DNA of 64,000 bases from Neoconidiobolus thromboides FSU 785 (GCA_025603075.1 MU626359.1:1-64000), one strand, 5' to 3'; counted from the first letter of the stretch, positions 12,784 to 24,486 are shown. Notes: generated from the letters alone by a model not told the origin. Translations and numbers: made by a program.

Positions 12784-13950
12784 CTATAAGAAAGAAAGCT
12801 GAGCATCCTCATTATCATTTTGAATCTTGATTTGATTGATACCATTTTGATCTTCTCCAATAGAACCAGATTTAGTTCCTTCTTCATCCTTTAATATGTG
12901 GATCAATTTTTTATTCCCTTTATAATTTAACTTGGCAGAGCCTTCATTGTTAGTTATGAAAAAATTATTATCAAATAAGGAAGTAAACTTCAATGCCGTA
13001 TCCCCATAGCTGTTTCTAATCTCATAGCTAACATCTTTAACATCTTGCTGAATATCATTAACTTCAATATTAATATCTCCATGGGAATTCTTTAATTGAA
13101 CTTTTTTAGTTCCACCCACGTTTAGTTTGATATCTCCATGTTCACAATCTATTTTAATTTCGTTTAATTTAGAATTACTTATAATTACATTGCCATGTGA
13201 GTTTTCTAATTTAATGTTTGAAAGAGTTGAATTAAAATATTTTATATCAGCAAGATGACTTTTGACTATAGAGGAATTAATCCTACTATCTTTAATTACT
13301 AAATCACCGTGACGGACTGTCAATTCACTCACTTTAACATTACTATTGATTATTTTGACATTTCCATGGATTACACTCAATTTTAGGTCATCTATATTCA
13401 ATTTACCATCAAAATCTAAATCTATATCGGTTCGATAAACATCCATCCTCAAATAACTAAAGATATTTAAACTTTTGGGTATTTTAACTGTTAAATCTGC
13501 ACGAAAACAATCATATTGGTTATGACCACTGGTATTTTCTCTTCCATCATTTATTGTAAACTTGTAACTTTTATCCTCATTGACATAATAAGCCTTCAGA
13601 GCATTAATATCAAATCGATCTCCAGCAAACAATTTTTTATCAATAACAATTAAATCGGAACTATGACGTTCAAATCTAATGCTACTATTCTGAACATAAC
13701 CTCCTAAATTTATATCTAATGAATCATAGGTATTAGGATCAAACTGAAACTCTTCTTTAATACCAAATGGTTTTGTTGCTATACAACGTAAAGTCCCACT
13801 CTCACTCATTATATTTAAACTGAATAAAATCACTAACACTATACTTAATAGTAATAACAAAATCCCAACAATAATTAAAATCATTTTCCTTGATATCTTT
13901 GGTTGTGGTTTTGACTTATTAGTTTCAAAAAAATCACTTTTATTATTCAT
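12784..13950 (-). CDS. Type II membrane protein with HGD-repeat ectodomain, paralogue
   Basis: This 388-residue protein is a tandem duplicate of 10991-12271, collinear over its whole length. It has a membrane segment at about 23-47, the conserved domain KPFGIKEEFQFD/IRFERHSSD/VKIPKSLNIF, then about nine repeats. Several repeat turns have decayed here (SHLADIKY, NSYGDTAL, NDNEDAQL), whereas in the neighbour most keep HGD. Relative to its neighbour it lacks a 38-residue block, equal to two repeat units, so repeat number changes by whole units. It has its own 500-bp upstream region containing no other gene. The function is unknown; a cell-surface or wall-associated role is inferred from topology and repeats only. 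Confidence 0.85.
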   Translation of the reverse strand: MNNKSDFFETNKSKPQPKISRKMILIIVGILLLLLSIVLVILFSLNIMSESGTLRCIATKPFGIKEEFQFDPNTYDSLDINLGGYVQNSSIRFERHSSDLIVIDKKLFAGDRFDINALKAYYVNEDKSYKFTINDGRENTSGHNQYDCFRADLTVKIPKSLNIFSYLRMDVYRTDIDLDFDGKLNIDDLKLSVIHGNVKIINSNVKVSELTVRHGDLVIKDSRINSSIVKSHLADIKYFNSTLSNIKLENSHGNVIISNSKLNEIKIDCEHGDIKLNVGGTKKVQLKNSHGDINIEVNDIQQDVKDVSYEIRNSYGDTALKFTSLFDNNFFITNNEGSAKLNYKGNKKLIHILKDEEGTKSGSIGEDQNGINQIKIQNDNEDAQLSFL

Positions 13951-14736
13951 TTTATTATTATTTTGAATTATCTCTATTATTTTGAAGCATTATCGTTCAG
14001 TATTTATAGTCAATTTTGACATAATGATGATGGAGAGCAATTACCCGGACAGTCATTGTGTTTTTAAGAGTTTGTATTTATACTATCAAGAACTTATATT
14101 CTTATTAGAGAGTTATTCATAATAGTAAGTACTTTTATTTACAATTATAGATATTTTATTTCAAAATGGTGATAAAATGCTTAAAGTCATTAAAATTTGA
14201 TTCATAATTATAAATTGTTCATGATATATCAAATTGTTAAAGAAGTGTGGCGATTTATCTAATGAATTATAGTATTTATAATATTAATACTAATATTGAA
14301 TATATATTTTTATTAGTTATCATTATTTAATAACATTTTTAGTCTTATAATTAGTTTGGTAATTTTATTTTTATTACTTTTATTGTTAAAAATATCAGAA
14401 ATCATAAAATTGTTATTAAGAATGGTCAATAAAGGCTTCTTAAAATGTTATAATTTTTAAAAGTTTAAGAATAATTTGATAGAGTCATTTTAAAGGAACG
14501 GCATACATTTTAATTTTGATTTTAATTTTGATTTTTAAAATAAGATTTTGTATCAATAAAATTTTATTGTATGCTTCTAAAATACTAATAATATTACAAT
14601 ATGTGCAAGAATATAACATTATAAGTTATTAAATACTCTTTAAAATTATTTATTTTATAATATCCTTAGTTTCTAAAAAGATGGTAGAATAATTATATTC
14701 AGTATAAATAGACTAGATATTAATATAATGCTTGAA

Positions 14737-14822
14737 ATATAAGAATTTTATTAGCAATTTTTCCACTCAAATAGTGCTTGAAAGATGGAAAAAATAATGA
14801 AGCCAAAAAAACATCCCCATAT
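14737..14822 (+). mobile_element. MITE copy 6, left-truncated
   Basis: The forward copy begins at AAGAATTTTATTAGC and runs through TTTTTCCACTCAAATAG to an intact ACATCCCCATAT end. The left 20 or so bases, including the left terminus, are missing. Confidence 0.85.
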
Positions 14823-14849
14823 CATGATTTATACTTATTTTACTTTATT

Positions 14850-14874
14850 AAGCACAAAAATACACCTTCATATG
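14850..14874 (-). mobile_element. Isolated MITE end
   Basis: AAGCACAAAAATACACC followed by TTCATATG matches only the last 25 bp of a reverse-orientation element. Together with copy 6 it may be a relic of an internally deleted or doubly inserted element. Confidence 0.55.
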
Positions 14875-15007
14875 ATTAATTGGAAATTTCAATGTAGTTA
14901 ATTTTATTCATAAATTTAGATAATTAAATCTTATTAAACTTTACATTATAAGAAAAAAAACACAAGTAATTTATTTTAAGAAAGAAGTTTTATTATTTAT
15001 TAATGAC

Positions 15008-16180
15008 TTAACAAGATAAAAGCAATGGGTTAAACCCTTTAAAATTATGATTTTGGTCCATAATACCGAAATTCTTTTCAATACTAGGTCCTGATTTCCA
15101 AGTAGAATCTAATGCTTCCAATAAGTAATAGTCTAAATTCATTTTTTTAGCTTTACAAATAAATCCTTTTAAAAATAAGGCTTGATTCTGGATACTAGCT
15201 GGTGCAAAAGTAGCTTGGTTTTTATCAGGAGATCCATTAGATGGCCATCCAGTTTCTGATATAGTGACATTACGTTGATATTTATTGATCAAATTTGTAG
15301 CTTGATCTAAAACAGATTGAACTGCTTGTGTCATTACTTGAGTTATATCATTACTAGGTGTTGGATTTGGTCCAAAATATGAATATAAATTGGCAAAAAC
15401 AGTATCACAAACTTTAACCAATTGATCACACCATTTATCTCCTACTTCAACAGTACTAATTATTACATTATTAATTTTATTTTTTTGAAACTGTTGGCGT
15501 ACATAAATTATATTATTAACTAATTGATTTACATTCATTCCATTAAATAACTCTTCATTGCCTACAGTTACCCCTAACACATAATTAGCATAACTTGGGT
15601 TTTTAGTCAATACATTGATAATCGCAGAACTTCCCTGTTCAATTTTTTGTTGTCCACCTCTTATCCATATTCCTAATAATACTTTCATACTTAATCTTTT
15701 TTGAGCTATTATTTGTAATACCATTTCTATTTGATTACAATCATTACTATATAAACGTATTTTATTTGTCATTTTATTTATTAATATTAAATCCGTTTCC
15801 ATATCACTTTGAGTTTTACAATTATTATTTGTGTTAAATGGTGAATAATTCAATCCATTGATTACTTTATTCTCTTTATAGCTTATTGTCATACTATTAT
15901 TACCATTATTACTATTATTACTATTGTTACTATAATTAGTCATATTATTATTAGTTGTGGTAGTACTACCAGTAGTATACCCGGGGGCATTAATTAAATA
16001 GTTATTATTATTATTATTATTATTGGCATTACTATAATCATTCAAATCACTGTTAGAAACTAACTTTGAAGATTGGCTTATTAAACTATTGCTATAAATA
16101 AAATCATTTGAATAAGGACTATATAAGCTATTGATCTCAGTGAGATTCCAGCTTATTAATAAAAGATAGTACCATTTCAT
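15008..16180 (-). CDS. Secreted GH17 family glucan 1,3-beta-glucosidase/glucanase
   Basis: This 390-residue protein starts with a hydrophobic signal peptide (MKWYYLLLIS...). It then has a Ser/Asn-rich segment with runs of Asn and Thr (about 45-97) and a GH17 catalytic domain (about 105-388) beginning NGLNYSPF. The acid/base Glu is in VGNE (E209) and the nucleophile in SETGWPSNG (E309), both at the expected C-terminal ends of barrel strands; Arg142 in KIRLYS also fits the family. The C-terminal part NFGIMD..FKGFNP is typical of the Scw4/Scw10/Bgl2-like fungal group, which cleaves or transfers beta-1,3-glucan in the cell wall. A TATATATAG-like box lies about 45 bp upstream of the ATG. The Asn runs come from (TTA)n microsatellites on the plus strand. 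The assignment is firm; hydrolase versus transglucosylase is open. Confidence 0.95.
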   Translation of the reverse strand: MKWYYLLLISWNLTEINSLYSPYSNDFIYSNSLISQSSKLVSNSDLNDYSNANNNNNNNNYLINAPGYTTGSTTTTNNNMTNYSNNSNNSNNGNNSMTISYKENKVINGLNYSPFNTNNNCKTQSDMETDLILINKMTNKIRLYSNDCNQIEMVLQIIAQKRLSMKVLLGIWIRGGQQKIEQGSSAIINVLTKNPSYANYVLGVTVGNEELFNGMNVNQLVNNIIYVRQQFQKNKINNVIISTVEVGDKWCDQLVKVCDTVFANLYSYFGPNPTPSNDITQVMTQAVQSVLDQATNLINKYQRNVTISETGWPSNGSPDKNQATFAPASIQNQALFLKGFICKAKKMNLDYYLLEALDSTWKSGPSIEKNFGIMDQNHNFKGFNPLLLSC

Positions 16181-18114
16181 TATTGATAAAAGTTGAACAA
16201 GGGTTTAAATTGAAATATCATTCTATATATACTTGTTGGGTTTTTTTCTAGAAGCTAGAGCATATTATTGATCATCTATAATAGGTTAACATAATTTAAG
16301 CCATCATTACATTCAATTTTATGCTGTTTACTTTTTCCATATGTTTGATAAGCCTAAAAGTCCTCAATTTCAATTTAAAGGCTTACCTTATTTAGTTTCC
16401 AAGATCTAAATTTAAGCCAATTATTAATTTTAAAGGTTTGCCAAGTCTTTGGAGTTTTAATTATTTTACTCCAGAATTATTTGTTTAAAATCCTTTTTAT
16501 CTATTATTACTCCTTAATATAATCGATGATATGTTTTTGATTAATTGATTTTTAGGTATTTAATGTATTTGTTTAGTTTTCTTGTTTCGATGGCTAATGT
16601 AGGCTTTTTTTAATTAATGTAGTTTATTTTCACACTCTTAATTATACAACATTTAAATATCAGTTTTAGGTTGAGGAAATGGATAAACAATTCCCCATAA
16701 TAGTAAAGATAAAAAAAGCAGTAATAGTCATACTATGTTTTAATATATATTATACCTTTAGATACAAAAGCGTTCGTAGTTTTAAGACATATCTTATAAG
16801 TTTAAACCATACAATTTAACTTGTATAAGATAATATTATGTATTACTAATACTAACATCAATACTGTGATATGAATAACTATCAGTTAAAATACGTTTAA
16901 ATAGGATAAACAATAAGTCTTACAATTTAAATTATTACTATTGTTCTTATATAATCGATGGATCTTATTAATATTTTAAACATTGAATAATACCATTTAC
17001 TATAATATATATATTATAATAAACCCATATGCTTTTTAAAAGAATCAAAAAATGACATGTTGTTATGAATATTAGAATATTATACTATCTCAAAAATTAA
17101 ATATATGGGGATCTATTTCTGTATTTAAGAATTTTACTAACAATTTTTCCACTCAAATAGCACTTAAAAGATGGAAAAAGTAATGAAGTCAAAAAAACAT
17201 CCCCATATATGTTATTACTACCAACTATACTCTTTTTATAAAAAATGTTCAGACCCTTTGACAAACAACAAAAATTGATGAATTTTGTAACTTAGTTAAA
17301 CTATCCCCAAACAAATAATCTGCTGTAAACGCATTGTTTTAATCCAATCACCATAAATCAATTCTATTTTATGCAGTTTCTAACCCTAAAATAAATGTTA
17401 AAATCCGAACTCTAGATAATATTAGTTCTAGAATACACAGTTTTAAGTTTATGTGTCAGGATACGTTCTAAAACCATTATTATTTAAGGCCATTGACCTT
17501 AGCCTATGTTGAAATCCATGCTATGCTTAAAAACCAACTTTATTCTTGCTTTTTACATCCTTCCTACCTTGATAAAATACTAATGAATTTATTGTTAAAA
17601 TAAATTGTTTAAATAATGATAATTTTACTAAACTTTCAATTGGAAATTTTGATATAGTATAAATAATGTTGAGAAAATAAGAATATAAGAAAAAAATCCA
17701 GTTCCCAATAATCAGTTGCTGCAATAGTAGTACATCTAACTCTAAATCAATTTTATTTGATGATAATCTATATTATTAATCTTATATGAAAGTAATGAAC
17801 TGTATTATAATTAAGAAGCTACAGTTTATTTTTACTAAAGCTAATAAAAATTATTATTAAGTCAAAAAAACAAACTTGAACTGGTCAAAAGTAGTAGTTA
17901 TTGGGATATTTCAGTATGATGTTGCATAGAATTTTATGTATCTGACCCATCGAAATCCCTCTTTTAGTCTAATTAAATATATCACTTACACTAATTACGT
18001 GAAAAATTACATTCATTAATCTATGTGATAAAATTTCCCTATCAATAATAATAGCTATAAATATAATTAATGAAGCGAAAGTATAAGAAAAAACGATTTC
18101 TAAAAAGGGAATTT
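16181..18114. other. AT-rich spacer with one MITE
   Basis: It contains the GH17 promoter (TATA-like ATATATAC at about 16223) and a MITE at 17103. The open frame at 17527-17724 has no domain and no compositional support. Confidence 0.5.
17103..17208 (+). mobile_element. MITE copy 7
   Basis: Forward copy with intact ends (ATATGGGGATCT...ACATCCCCATAT). The core is CAAATAGCACTTAAAAG, one change from the AGCGCT centre. Flanking bases are ATAT on both sides. Confidence 0.93.
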
Positions 18115-18186
18115 GGCTAGCTGGCGCAATGGTAGCGCGTTGGACTCCAGATCTAGAGGTTAGAGGTTCGACTCCTCTGCTGGTCA
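18115..18186 (+). tRNA. tRNA-Trp (CCA)
   Basis: A 72-nt cloverleaf: acceptor GGCTAGC pairs with GCTGGTC, D stem GCGC/GCGC around AATGGTA, anticodon stem TTGGA/TCTAG with loop CTCCAGA (anticodon CCA), T stem AGAGG/CCTCT with loop TTCGACT, discriminator A. There is no intron. A T5 run starts three bases downstream as a Pol III stop. It is identical to the copy at 29575. Confidence 0.97.
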
Positions 18187-18823
18187 ACTTTTTATATATT
18201 CTAAATCGTTTTATGTATGTTAAATTTGAATGATTAACTAAAAATTGATGCTTAGCCTCTATCACTTACAAGATATCAAAAATGGAAAAAGATTAACCTG
18301 TATTTAATCAATTTTTAAGTAATAATTAACAATTGTGTATTTAATCAATTTTTAAGTAATAATTAACAATTGATTGTTTTATACATAGATATGTTATTTT
18401 AATTTTAAATCTATAAGTCGAATATTTGGTTTAATATGTCCTTAATCTTTTTAATCTGCTTTTATCAAGTTTATTAGCTCATCATAAATTTAACAACTGT
18501 TCTTCTTTATGTTCTCCCTCCTTATAAATTTTTATTATTTAAGATTAGACAATAGTTGAAAATTTCGGAAATAGAATTATTGTTTTATTAACTTGTGAAA
18601 CTATTAGAGTCTCATGGCTTTTATTTGATATTAATAATATACGAATAGTTTAACCTTGTTAATTTTGTAATTATAATAAGTAGGATCAAAATGCCTATAG
18701 AATAATAAGTTTTAAACTTGATTAATATATTAGTACTGTAAGATAACGGTAGAATCGATAAATTCAATTAGTACCAAATTTTTAATGAATAACTTTAAAG
18801 CAGATAAGAAAGCAAATAAAAAA
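18187..18823. other. Spacer with a 37-bp tandem duplication
   Basis: The first 90 bp resemble the sequence after the second tRNA-Trp copy. A perfect 37-bp duplication sits at 18299-18372. No gene seen. Confidence 0.5.
18299..18372. repeat. Perfect 37-bp tandem duplication
   Basis: TGTATTTAATCAATTTTTAA and the following 17 bases occur twice back to back (18299-18335 and 18336-18372) without a mismatch. This suggests a recent slippage or unequal exchange event. Confidence 0.95.
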
Positions 18824-19657
18824 CTAATATGAAGGAGGTAAGGGAACAGAGTAGGGTGGTGGGGGAAGTAAAGGATAATAAATTTCTTGTTCCACATTAT
18901 TAATAAAATAAACGAATGGTTTAGCGCCATTATTAAAATACAGATGACATTTACCACTGGAATAAATGGTAGGGAACACTTCACCTAAAGGAGCTTGACT
19001 AGCTGGAAATTTTAATGGTCGAAATAAACAACCATTTTTGGTGAAATAAATTTGTCTCGTATAATTTTGATAACCAATACCAAGTATATCGCCTTGTTTT
19101 AAACTTTTACCGTATTTCACTGAGGGATACTTTTTTTTGCCATAAACTTGTATATTGCCATTATTTGAACTATAACCTATACTATTTTCTATTTCTCCTA
19201 AAATTTATTAATATTTTATTTATCATGAGAAATTAATATTCTTACCAGGTTTAATACAACAGGTTTCATCTTTTGAAGCTAAACCAAAGATCACATTTGT
19301 ATCTTCTTCTATAGAAATAATTTCAACCTCAATATAAAACTTAGAATATGGAGAAAGGGTTAAAGGTAGACCCGATTGTATACAACATTCTTTCATAAAG
19401 TATAAATTAAAAAGTTCACTAACTATGACTTTATCTAGTAAGTTCAAAGTCAAATGAAAGCTTAATTGATTATGATAATCATTTAATAGATTGCTAACTT
19501 GGCCTACTTCTCCGTTCGATAATCCCGGATCTTCTACCAGTGCTCTTCTTCTCCTTTTACTTTTAATAACAACATATATTATTAATACCACTACAATGAT
19601 TATAATCACTAAAAGTAATACCATCAATTGGGATGAGTTTAATATAGATTCAGTCAT
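18824..19657 (-). CDS. Transmembrane SPRY-domain protein with PPxY motifs (Ssh4/Ear1-like)
   Basis: Two exons, 19657-19246 and 19197-18824, join to a 261-residue protein. The 48-bp intron is GTAAG...TTTTAG, inserted after the first base of a Gly codon (CCT G|GA). The N-terminus is lumenal with one membrane segment at about 11-31, then a stop-transfer KSKRRRR. A SPRY domain follows; its hallmarks here are FYIEVEI, VIFGLA, YGKSLKQGDILGIGY, FTKNG and FPTIYSSGKCHLYFNNG. The tail holds PPPPYSVPLPPSY, giving two PPxY motifs, the ligand of WW domains in Rsp5/Nedd4 ubiquitin ligases. Yeast Ssh4 and Ear1 have the same layout and recruit Rsp5 to membrane cargo at endosomes and vacuole; a similar adaptor role is inferred. 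It is divergent to the related gene at 20833, with which it shares the intron position. Confidence 0.88.
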
Positions 19658-20832
19658 CTTTTACTTTGATTTTTGGTTTAAAACAACAAAAATAACAATG
19701 AGGGTGAACTTTATAATTCAATAAATAGCATTAAAAATTTAAAAAGCAATAAAACAAGTAAAAGATAAGAAATGTTTTTATTTACGCTTAAACTATACGT
19801 TTCTAATTTGTTAGTTGGTGGTATGATCATTTTCTTAATAATGAGTTTTGACTCTGGTTTAACTTTCACTACGATCATTGGAGCTTCTATTTCTATATTT
19901 AGGTTATTACTTGAGTTTCGAATCTCATGATATTTCTTCTCTTAAATTCCAATTGTTAATGGATTGGAATTCCTCTCTCATGAACCTAAATTTATAATTA
20001 TATGGAATATAACTAATGCTCAATAGTTGTGTGTTTGTTTATTTGACTTTCATTTTTATTAAAACTAATATTTTATTGTGTAAATTTTATTGAATGAATA
20101 TCGTCAAGGTTTTAACTTTCAAATTAAATTCACAATTAATTTGTAATAAAGAATGTTCTTTAACTACATTTATTGAGGATAATAATTGATTATAAAATAT
20201 TTTCAAATACTGTCACAGTCAAAAAAGAAGAAAAGAAGGGAAGAGGTAATTAGCCAAGAACCTGTATTGTTTAGTTTGGGACAATCAAAAATTATAATTT
20301 TGACGCCATTTCTCAAGCAAGTGTTTTTTTTGTAAAATTGTTTATATTTTAAATATTTATTTTCACTATTAACTGTAAAAGATGATGTTATTATGACCCA
20401 TGTTGTCAAGCATTATATTCTTTTATATTAAATTTGTAACTTGAATATAATTCTATAATTTCTCCATATTCTGTAACAAGATAAACTACTAAAGTACTTG
20501 GTCCAATATATTATAGATATATAAATTTGTATAATAATAGGTGATATAATACCAGGGTATGTGGTTTTTGTTATTAAAATAAACCTATAAAACGATCGAA
20601 TATTAATATAACTATAGATTCTCGATTTCGAGTCCCTAAATATAAAATGAATGACTGAAATAAGAACAGGGATCATTTGTTGAACCTTAAACTCATATAA
20701 ATTACAGAAAACCATAGCCCTGATTTTAGCTTTTCACACTGCTATTTTTGCACCAAATCTAAATTAACTTATGCAAAAAATGGTTTGTAAACAGACCAAA
20801 AAATAATAACTTATTTTTTTTAGTTAATTTTG
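19658..20832. other. Divergent promoter region of two SPRY genes
   Basis: About 1.2 kb separates two head-to-head SPRY-PPxY genes. Open frames at 20203-20409 and 20428-20715 show no domain and are not supported as genes. No specific control site is identifiable. Confidence 0.5.
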
Positions 20833-21712
20833 ATGCTAATACTTGACGGTTTACTCTATAAAGTGGGTATAGCTGCTGCTATTTTTTTTAGTGTAGTATG
20901 TTTACTTGGACTAATTGCTGATGTTCGCAGAAGACGTAGACTACAAAGACAAGATCAAAGAAATGAAGAACTAGGAATTCCCCGTCCGCAAATGTTTAAT
21001 AATCGACAGAATGTAGACAATTTGGACTGGACTTTTCCAATTACTTTAAGTTGTGTTGATAAAGTGACTACGAGAGATGAATTTCAATTATTTTTTGTAC
21101 AACCTTGTGGTATTCAAGCTAGTTATCCAATTCCCAGAAATCAAGATAAAAGTTATTTTGAAATCAAGATTTTGGATATATTGGATGGACAGGAACTTTT
21201 TGTTGGACTAGCTCCAAAGAACCAAAATGAAACCGTTATTCCAGGTAATAAATATATTATTATTATGTTTTACTGACTAAAGTAGTATTTTAGGTGTTGG
21301 TGATGATAGTGTATCAATTAACTCAAAGGAGGGCAGTATATTATTAAGCGGAAAATCTATATATTGGATTAATGGTAGGAAGTTTGGTAGTGGAGATGTA
21401 GTAGGATGTTTAATAACTAATTCATCACCAACTAATATATGTTTCACGCATAATGGTGAATTATTGGACCCAATACCAATGGTAAGAAATTCAATCCCAG
21501 TATTTCCATCATTATATTCTAGTGGTCAAGCTCATATTCAGTTTAATTTTGGGCATACTGAGTTTTTATTCTCTAAAGCCAACTTATTTCGTTATGGCTT
21601 AGTATCGACTTCAACACTTTCTGAGTTACCACCTGCTTATGAAAATGATATTGCTCCTCCAATCAATACCTTTAATAATCCTAATACATCGGCACCACAA
21701 TATCCCTTGTAA
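20833..21712 (+). CDS. Transmembrane SPRY-domain protein with PPxY motif (Ssh4/Ear1-like)
   Basis: Exons 20833-21244 and 21294-21712 give 276 residues from the ATG at 20833; the frame opens one codon earlier at a TTG, which is not used. The 49-bp intron (GTAATA...TTTTAG) splits a Gly codon in ATT CCA G|GT, the same place as in the other three SPRY genes of the window. One membrane segment (about 7-29) is followed by RRRRR. The SPRY domain contains YFEIKIL, LFVGLAP, FGSGDVVGCLI, CFTHNGELL and FPSLYSSGQAHIQFNFG. Near the C-terminus LPPAY is a PPxY ligand for WW domains. As with yeast Ssh4/Ear1, a role as a ubiquitin ligase adaptor on endosomal or vacuolar membrane is inferred from architecture. 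Confidence 0.9.
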
Positions 21713-22188
21713 ATAAGATTTATTTGCTTAATTTTAATAATTTTAATAAAGATTTGTTGTTATTTTGGTATTCGTGATACAAGTTATTAACTTTATTTTT
21801 TTATAGTATCCTTGAGTTAGGCTAAATAGATAAAAATTAAAACAGAGGTTTGTGTGTAACTATTTGTATTAGAATTTTACATATTTATGTTTGGAACTTA
21901 TCTTTTTCTCGATTTCTTACCTAAAGCGTTATAGTCAAAATCCCCTTTATTGCCAAATTAAATAATTAATAGTTAATTATCTCTGATAAATTTTTAATAA
22001 TCATAAGGGATTTAAAATAAGTTGGGTTTTATTAACTTTATAACTGTAATTAAATTTACAAGTATTGGATCATAATGAAGAATAATATAATCTATAATAA
22101 AAAATTCAGTTTACAAATCGATATAAAGTTTATTTCAATAAACGATAAAGATAAATAATAATTATATAAAAAACTCGCTACTAAAAAA
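21713..22188. other. Convergent 3' spacer
   Basis: Short AT-rich spacer between the converging SPRY and homeodomain genes. No gene, MITE or RNA is seen. Confidence 0.5.
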
Positions 22189-22770
22189 CTAAGACTTAGT
22201 AGGAAAAAGTTGTTTAAAAAAATTAAAGTTATGAAAATCTTGATCCGGAGTAGCTTGAAAGCTTCTAAGTAATTGAGGTTGATCATTATAGGTACCAAAG
22301 ATATTAGCTAATGCCTGTTGTTTTAAATTATGATATTCCAATGTATCCATGCGATTAACTTCATAAGGAACAGTTTCTTTTTGTAAAGTAATATTAAAAT
22401 CCGGATTTTGAGCTTTAAACTTGCCTTCATAATAGTTCTCATTTTTGAAAGTAATCCCATTGGGCGTATTAGAAGATGAACGGGTATCCAACATTTCCTT
22501 TTCGTATTTTTTATTTTTTCCTAATCTTACTGGGGAGTATTTAAGTTGAGAAATACAAGATACGTTTCTAGATATTAACCTTTCGCCTCTCTTTTTACCA
22601 CGACAAGCCCTATTATTAAACCAAACTTGAACTGCTTTTGCTTTTAGACCCAAGTCTTGGGCAAGGTATCTTTTAACACTGGTACCCGGCGTGGAATCTT
22701 GGTCAAAAACTGCTTGTAATTTTTCTAATTGTAAATCGGTAAATACGGTTTTAGTATGGCTATGATGCAT
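22189..22770 (-). CDS. Homeodomain protein with atypical recognition helix
   Basis: This 193-residue protein begins almost directly with a homeodomain (about 6-62): TKTVFTDLQLEKLQAVFDQD, then helix 2 and the recognition helix AVQVWFNNRACRGKK. W50, F51, N53 and R54 of this protein match the invariant W48, F49, N51 and R53-adjacent positions of the family, but the usual WFQNRR is WFNNRA: position 50, which sets binding preference, is Asn instead of Gln, and the next conserved Arg is Ala. The domain has no TALE insertion. The remaining 130 residues are Asn/Gln/Lys-rich without a domain. A nuclear DNA-binding role is expected from the family. It stands alone, with 2.9 kb free upstream. The domain call is secure; target and function are unknown. 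Confidence 0.85.
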   Translation of the reverse strand: MHHSHTKTVFTDLQLEKLQAVFDQDSTPGTSVKRYLAQDLGLKAKAVQVWFNNRACRGKKRGERLISRNVSCISQLKYSPVRLGKNKKYEKEMLDTRSSSNTPNGITFKNENYYEGKFKAQNPDFNITLQKETVPYEVNRMDTLEYHNLKQQALANIFGTYNDQPQLLRSFQATPDQDFHNFNFFKQLFPTKS

Positions 22771-24116
22771 TTTTATTTTAAGATTAAAGTTTAATTGAAT
22801 TCAATTCTGTATAGTATTAGGTATGAGTTTATTATTAGTTGAAATCCAGCCTGATTTTTCTTAGTAATAATATAATTAAAAAATAATTGTTTCTTGGGTA
22901 TTAAACTGAACATTATATCATTGTTGAGTTATTAAACCAATTAAATTTGTTGATTGTGAGATCCACTTTTATTGTCCATATATGACGAAATTTATTGGCT
23001 TGAGAATGCAACTTAAAGAATAATTGGTCTTTATTTTTAGAACAGTGAATATTGCTTAATTAGCTACTTGACTATAATATAACAAAAATCTAAAATTTAT
23101 TTTAAAAACTAGATCTAAGATAATTAAAACATTGGTATATTAAATTAATCATGAAACGCTAATTTGTTATATAATTTTCATAAAAGTAATTCTATTTTAT
23201 GTAAAAGGAGTTTAATTGTTTTATTATTTGACTTTTATGATAGTTGAATCAAATTGGCTGAAAGTGGCTCATTGTTAAATAGAAATAAAATATATATATC
23301 ATTTTATACATAGGCTTTTTTATTGTCGATCTATTATGTTTATATACGCGTAAGTTTAAAAGCTCTATTGAAATCAAGGATAAAATTTTCCATTTCATTT
23401 TTTTGTCCATTTAGTATGTATGTAGCATAAATTTTTGAGAGAGTATTCAAGTAATACTGGAAAACTCTCAAATAATGGAATGCTGTATTAAAGCTCATTT
23501 CTTTGCTTCTATATTTAAGAATAGTTAAGTAAAATATTAATCAATAGACTACATTATAATTCATAATTTGCTATTAGATAGCTTTACAATTAAGGATATC
23601 AAAGTCTTATAAAGATAAGGTAAAGCAAGTTATTATTTTTGTAAGTTATAAATTATAATACAACCTATGCTATCTACTATTAAATATTATAAACAAGAAT
23701 TTTATTAAATAAGGTTATAGGTCCAGATTTCTTAAAGTTCACGATGAGATCTATTCAAAAATAAAAATACGCCACAGTGTTCTTATGGATTGTACTTTCG
23801 GATCTATTTATAAGCTGTATAAAAATTCTGAAAATTATCAAATTTAGAATAAAAATTACCTTTTTAAAAAGATATTAGAACTATCTAAATGTAGAATATA
23901 TTAATTTGATAATACATTATATTGGATTCCATTGATTTTATTATACCAGAATTTGTATTCTAATATATTAGTAAAAGCTAAAAATAAATCAGTTCTAGAT
24001 TTTATCTTTAATTAATTGATATTTATTTAAACTAACTAATATAAACTATTTTTTTCTCTTAATCATTTTATCCACTTTCTAAACAATTTAAATTAAGAAC
24101 ACTTGGTTAAAGCAGT

Positions 24117-24222
24117 ATATGGGGGTATATTTTTGTATTTAAGAATTTTACTAATGATTTTTCCACTCAAATAACACTCAAAAAATGAAGAAGTAATAAA
24201 GCCAAAAAAAACATCCCCATAT
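24117..24222 (+). mobile_element. MITE copy 8
   Basis: Forward copy, ATATGGGGGTAT at the left and an intact ACATCCCCATAT end. The core is degraded to CAAATAACACTCAAAA. Confidence 0.9.
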
Positions 24223-24486
24223 AAAAAAAGTTTGATGTTTGTTTATATTATATATTATATACACATAAAACAAACAAACTTATATTAAATAATTGAAAGA
24301 TTATGAGTTAAGTAGTTACATATTAAAATGTTAAGAAAGACTAACTATTTTATTACTCAAGTAAAAGTAAATGAACCTTGAAATTTTTGCTATTAACAAA
24401 ATAACTACATTGTAACTTACTTTTTTTATAAAAATTATAATTAAACCCTATGAGAAATGATAGCTCTATCAATCGGGTTTGAAAAA

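Larger units (their letters stand above)
13951..15007. other. AT-rich spacer with MITE remnants
   Basis: No gene seen. It holds a left-truncated MITE (14737-14822) and, 28 bp further on, an isolated MITE end (14850-14874). The first 100 bp presumably contain the promoter of the HGD-repeat gene that reads leftwards. Confidence 0.5.

Noticed and set aside
17969-18265. 98-codon minus-strand frame
   Set aside because: It runs through the tRNA-Trp gene and has no domain.
20830-20832. TTG as start of the SPRY gene
   Set aside because: The next codon is an ATG and non-ATG starts are not expected; the ATG at 20833 was used.
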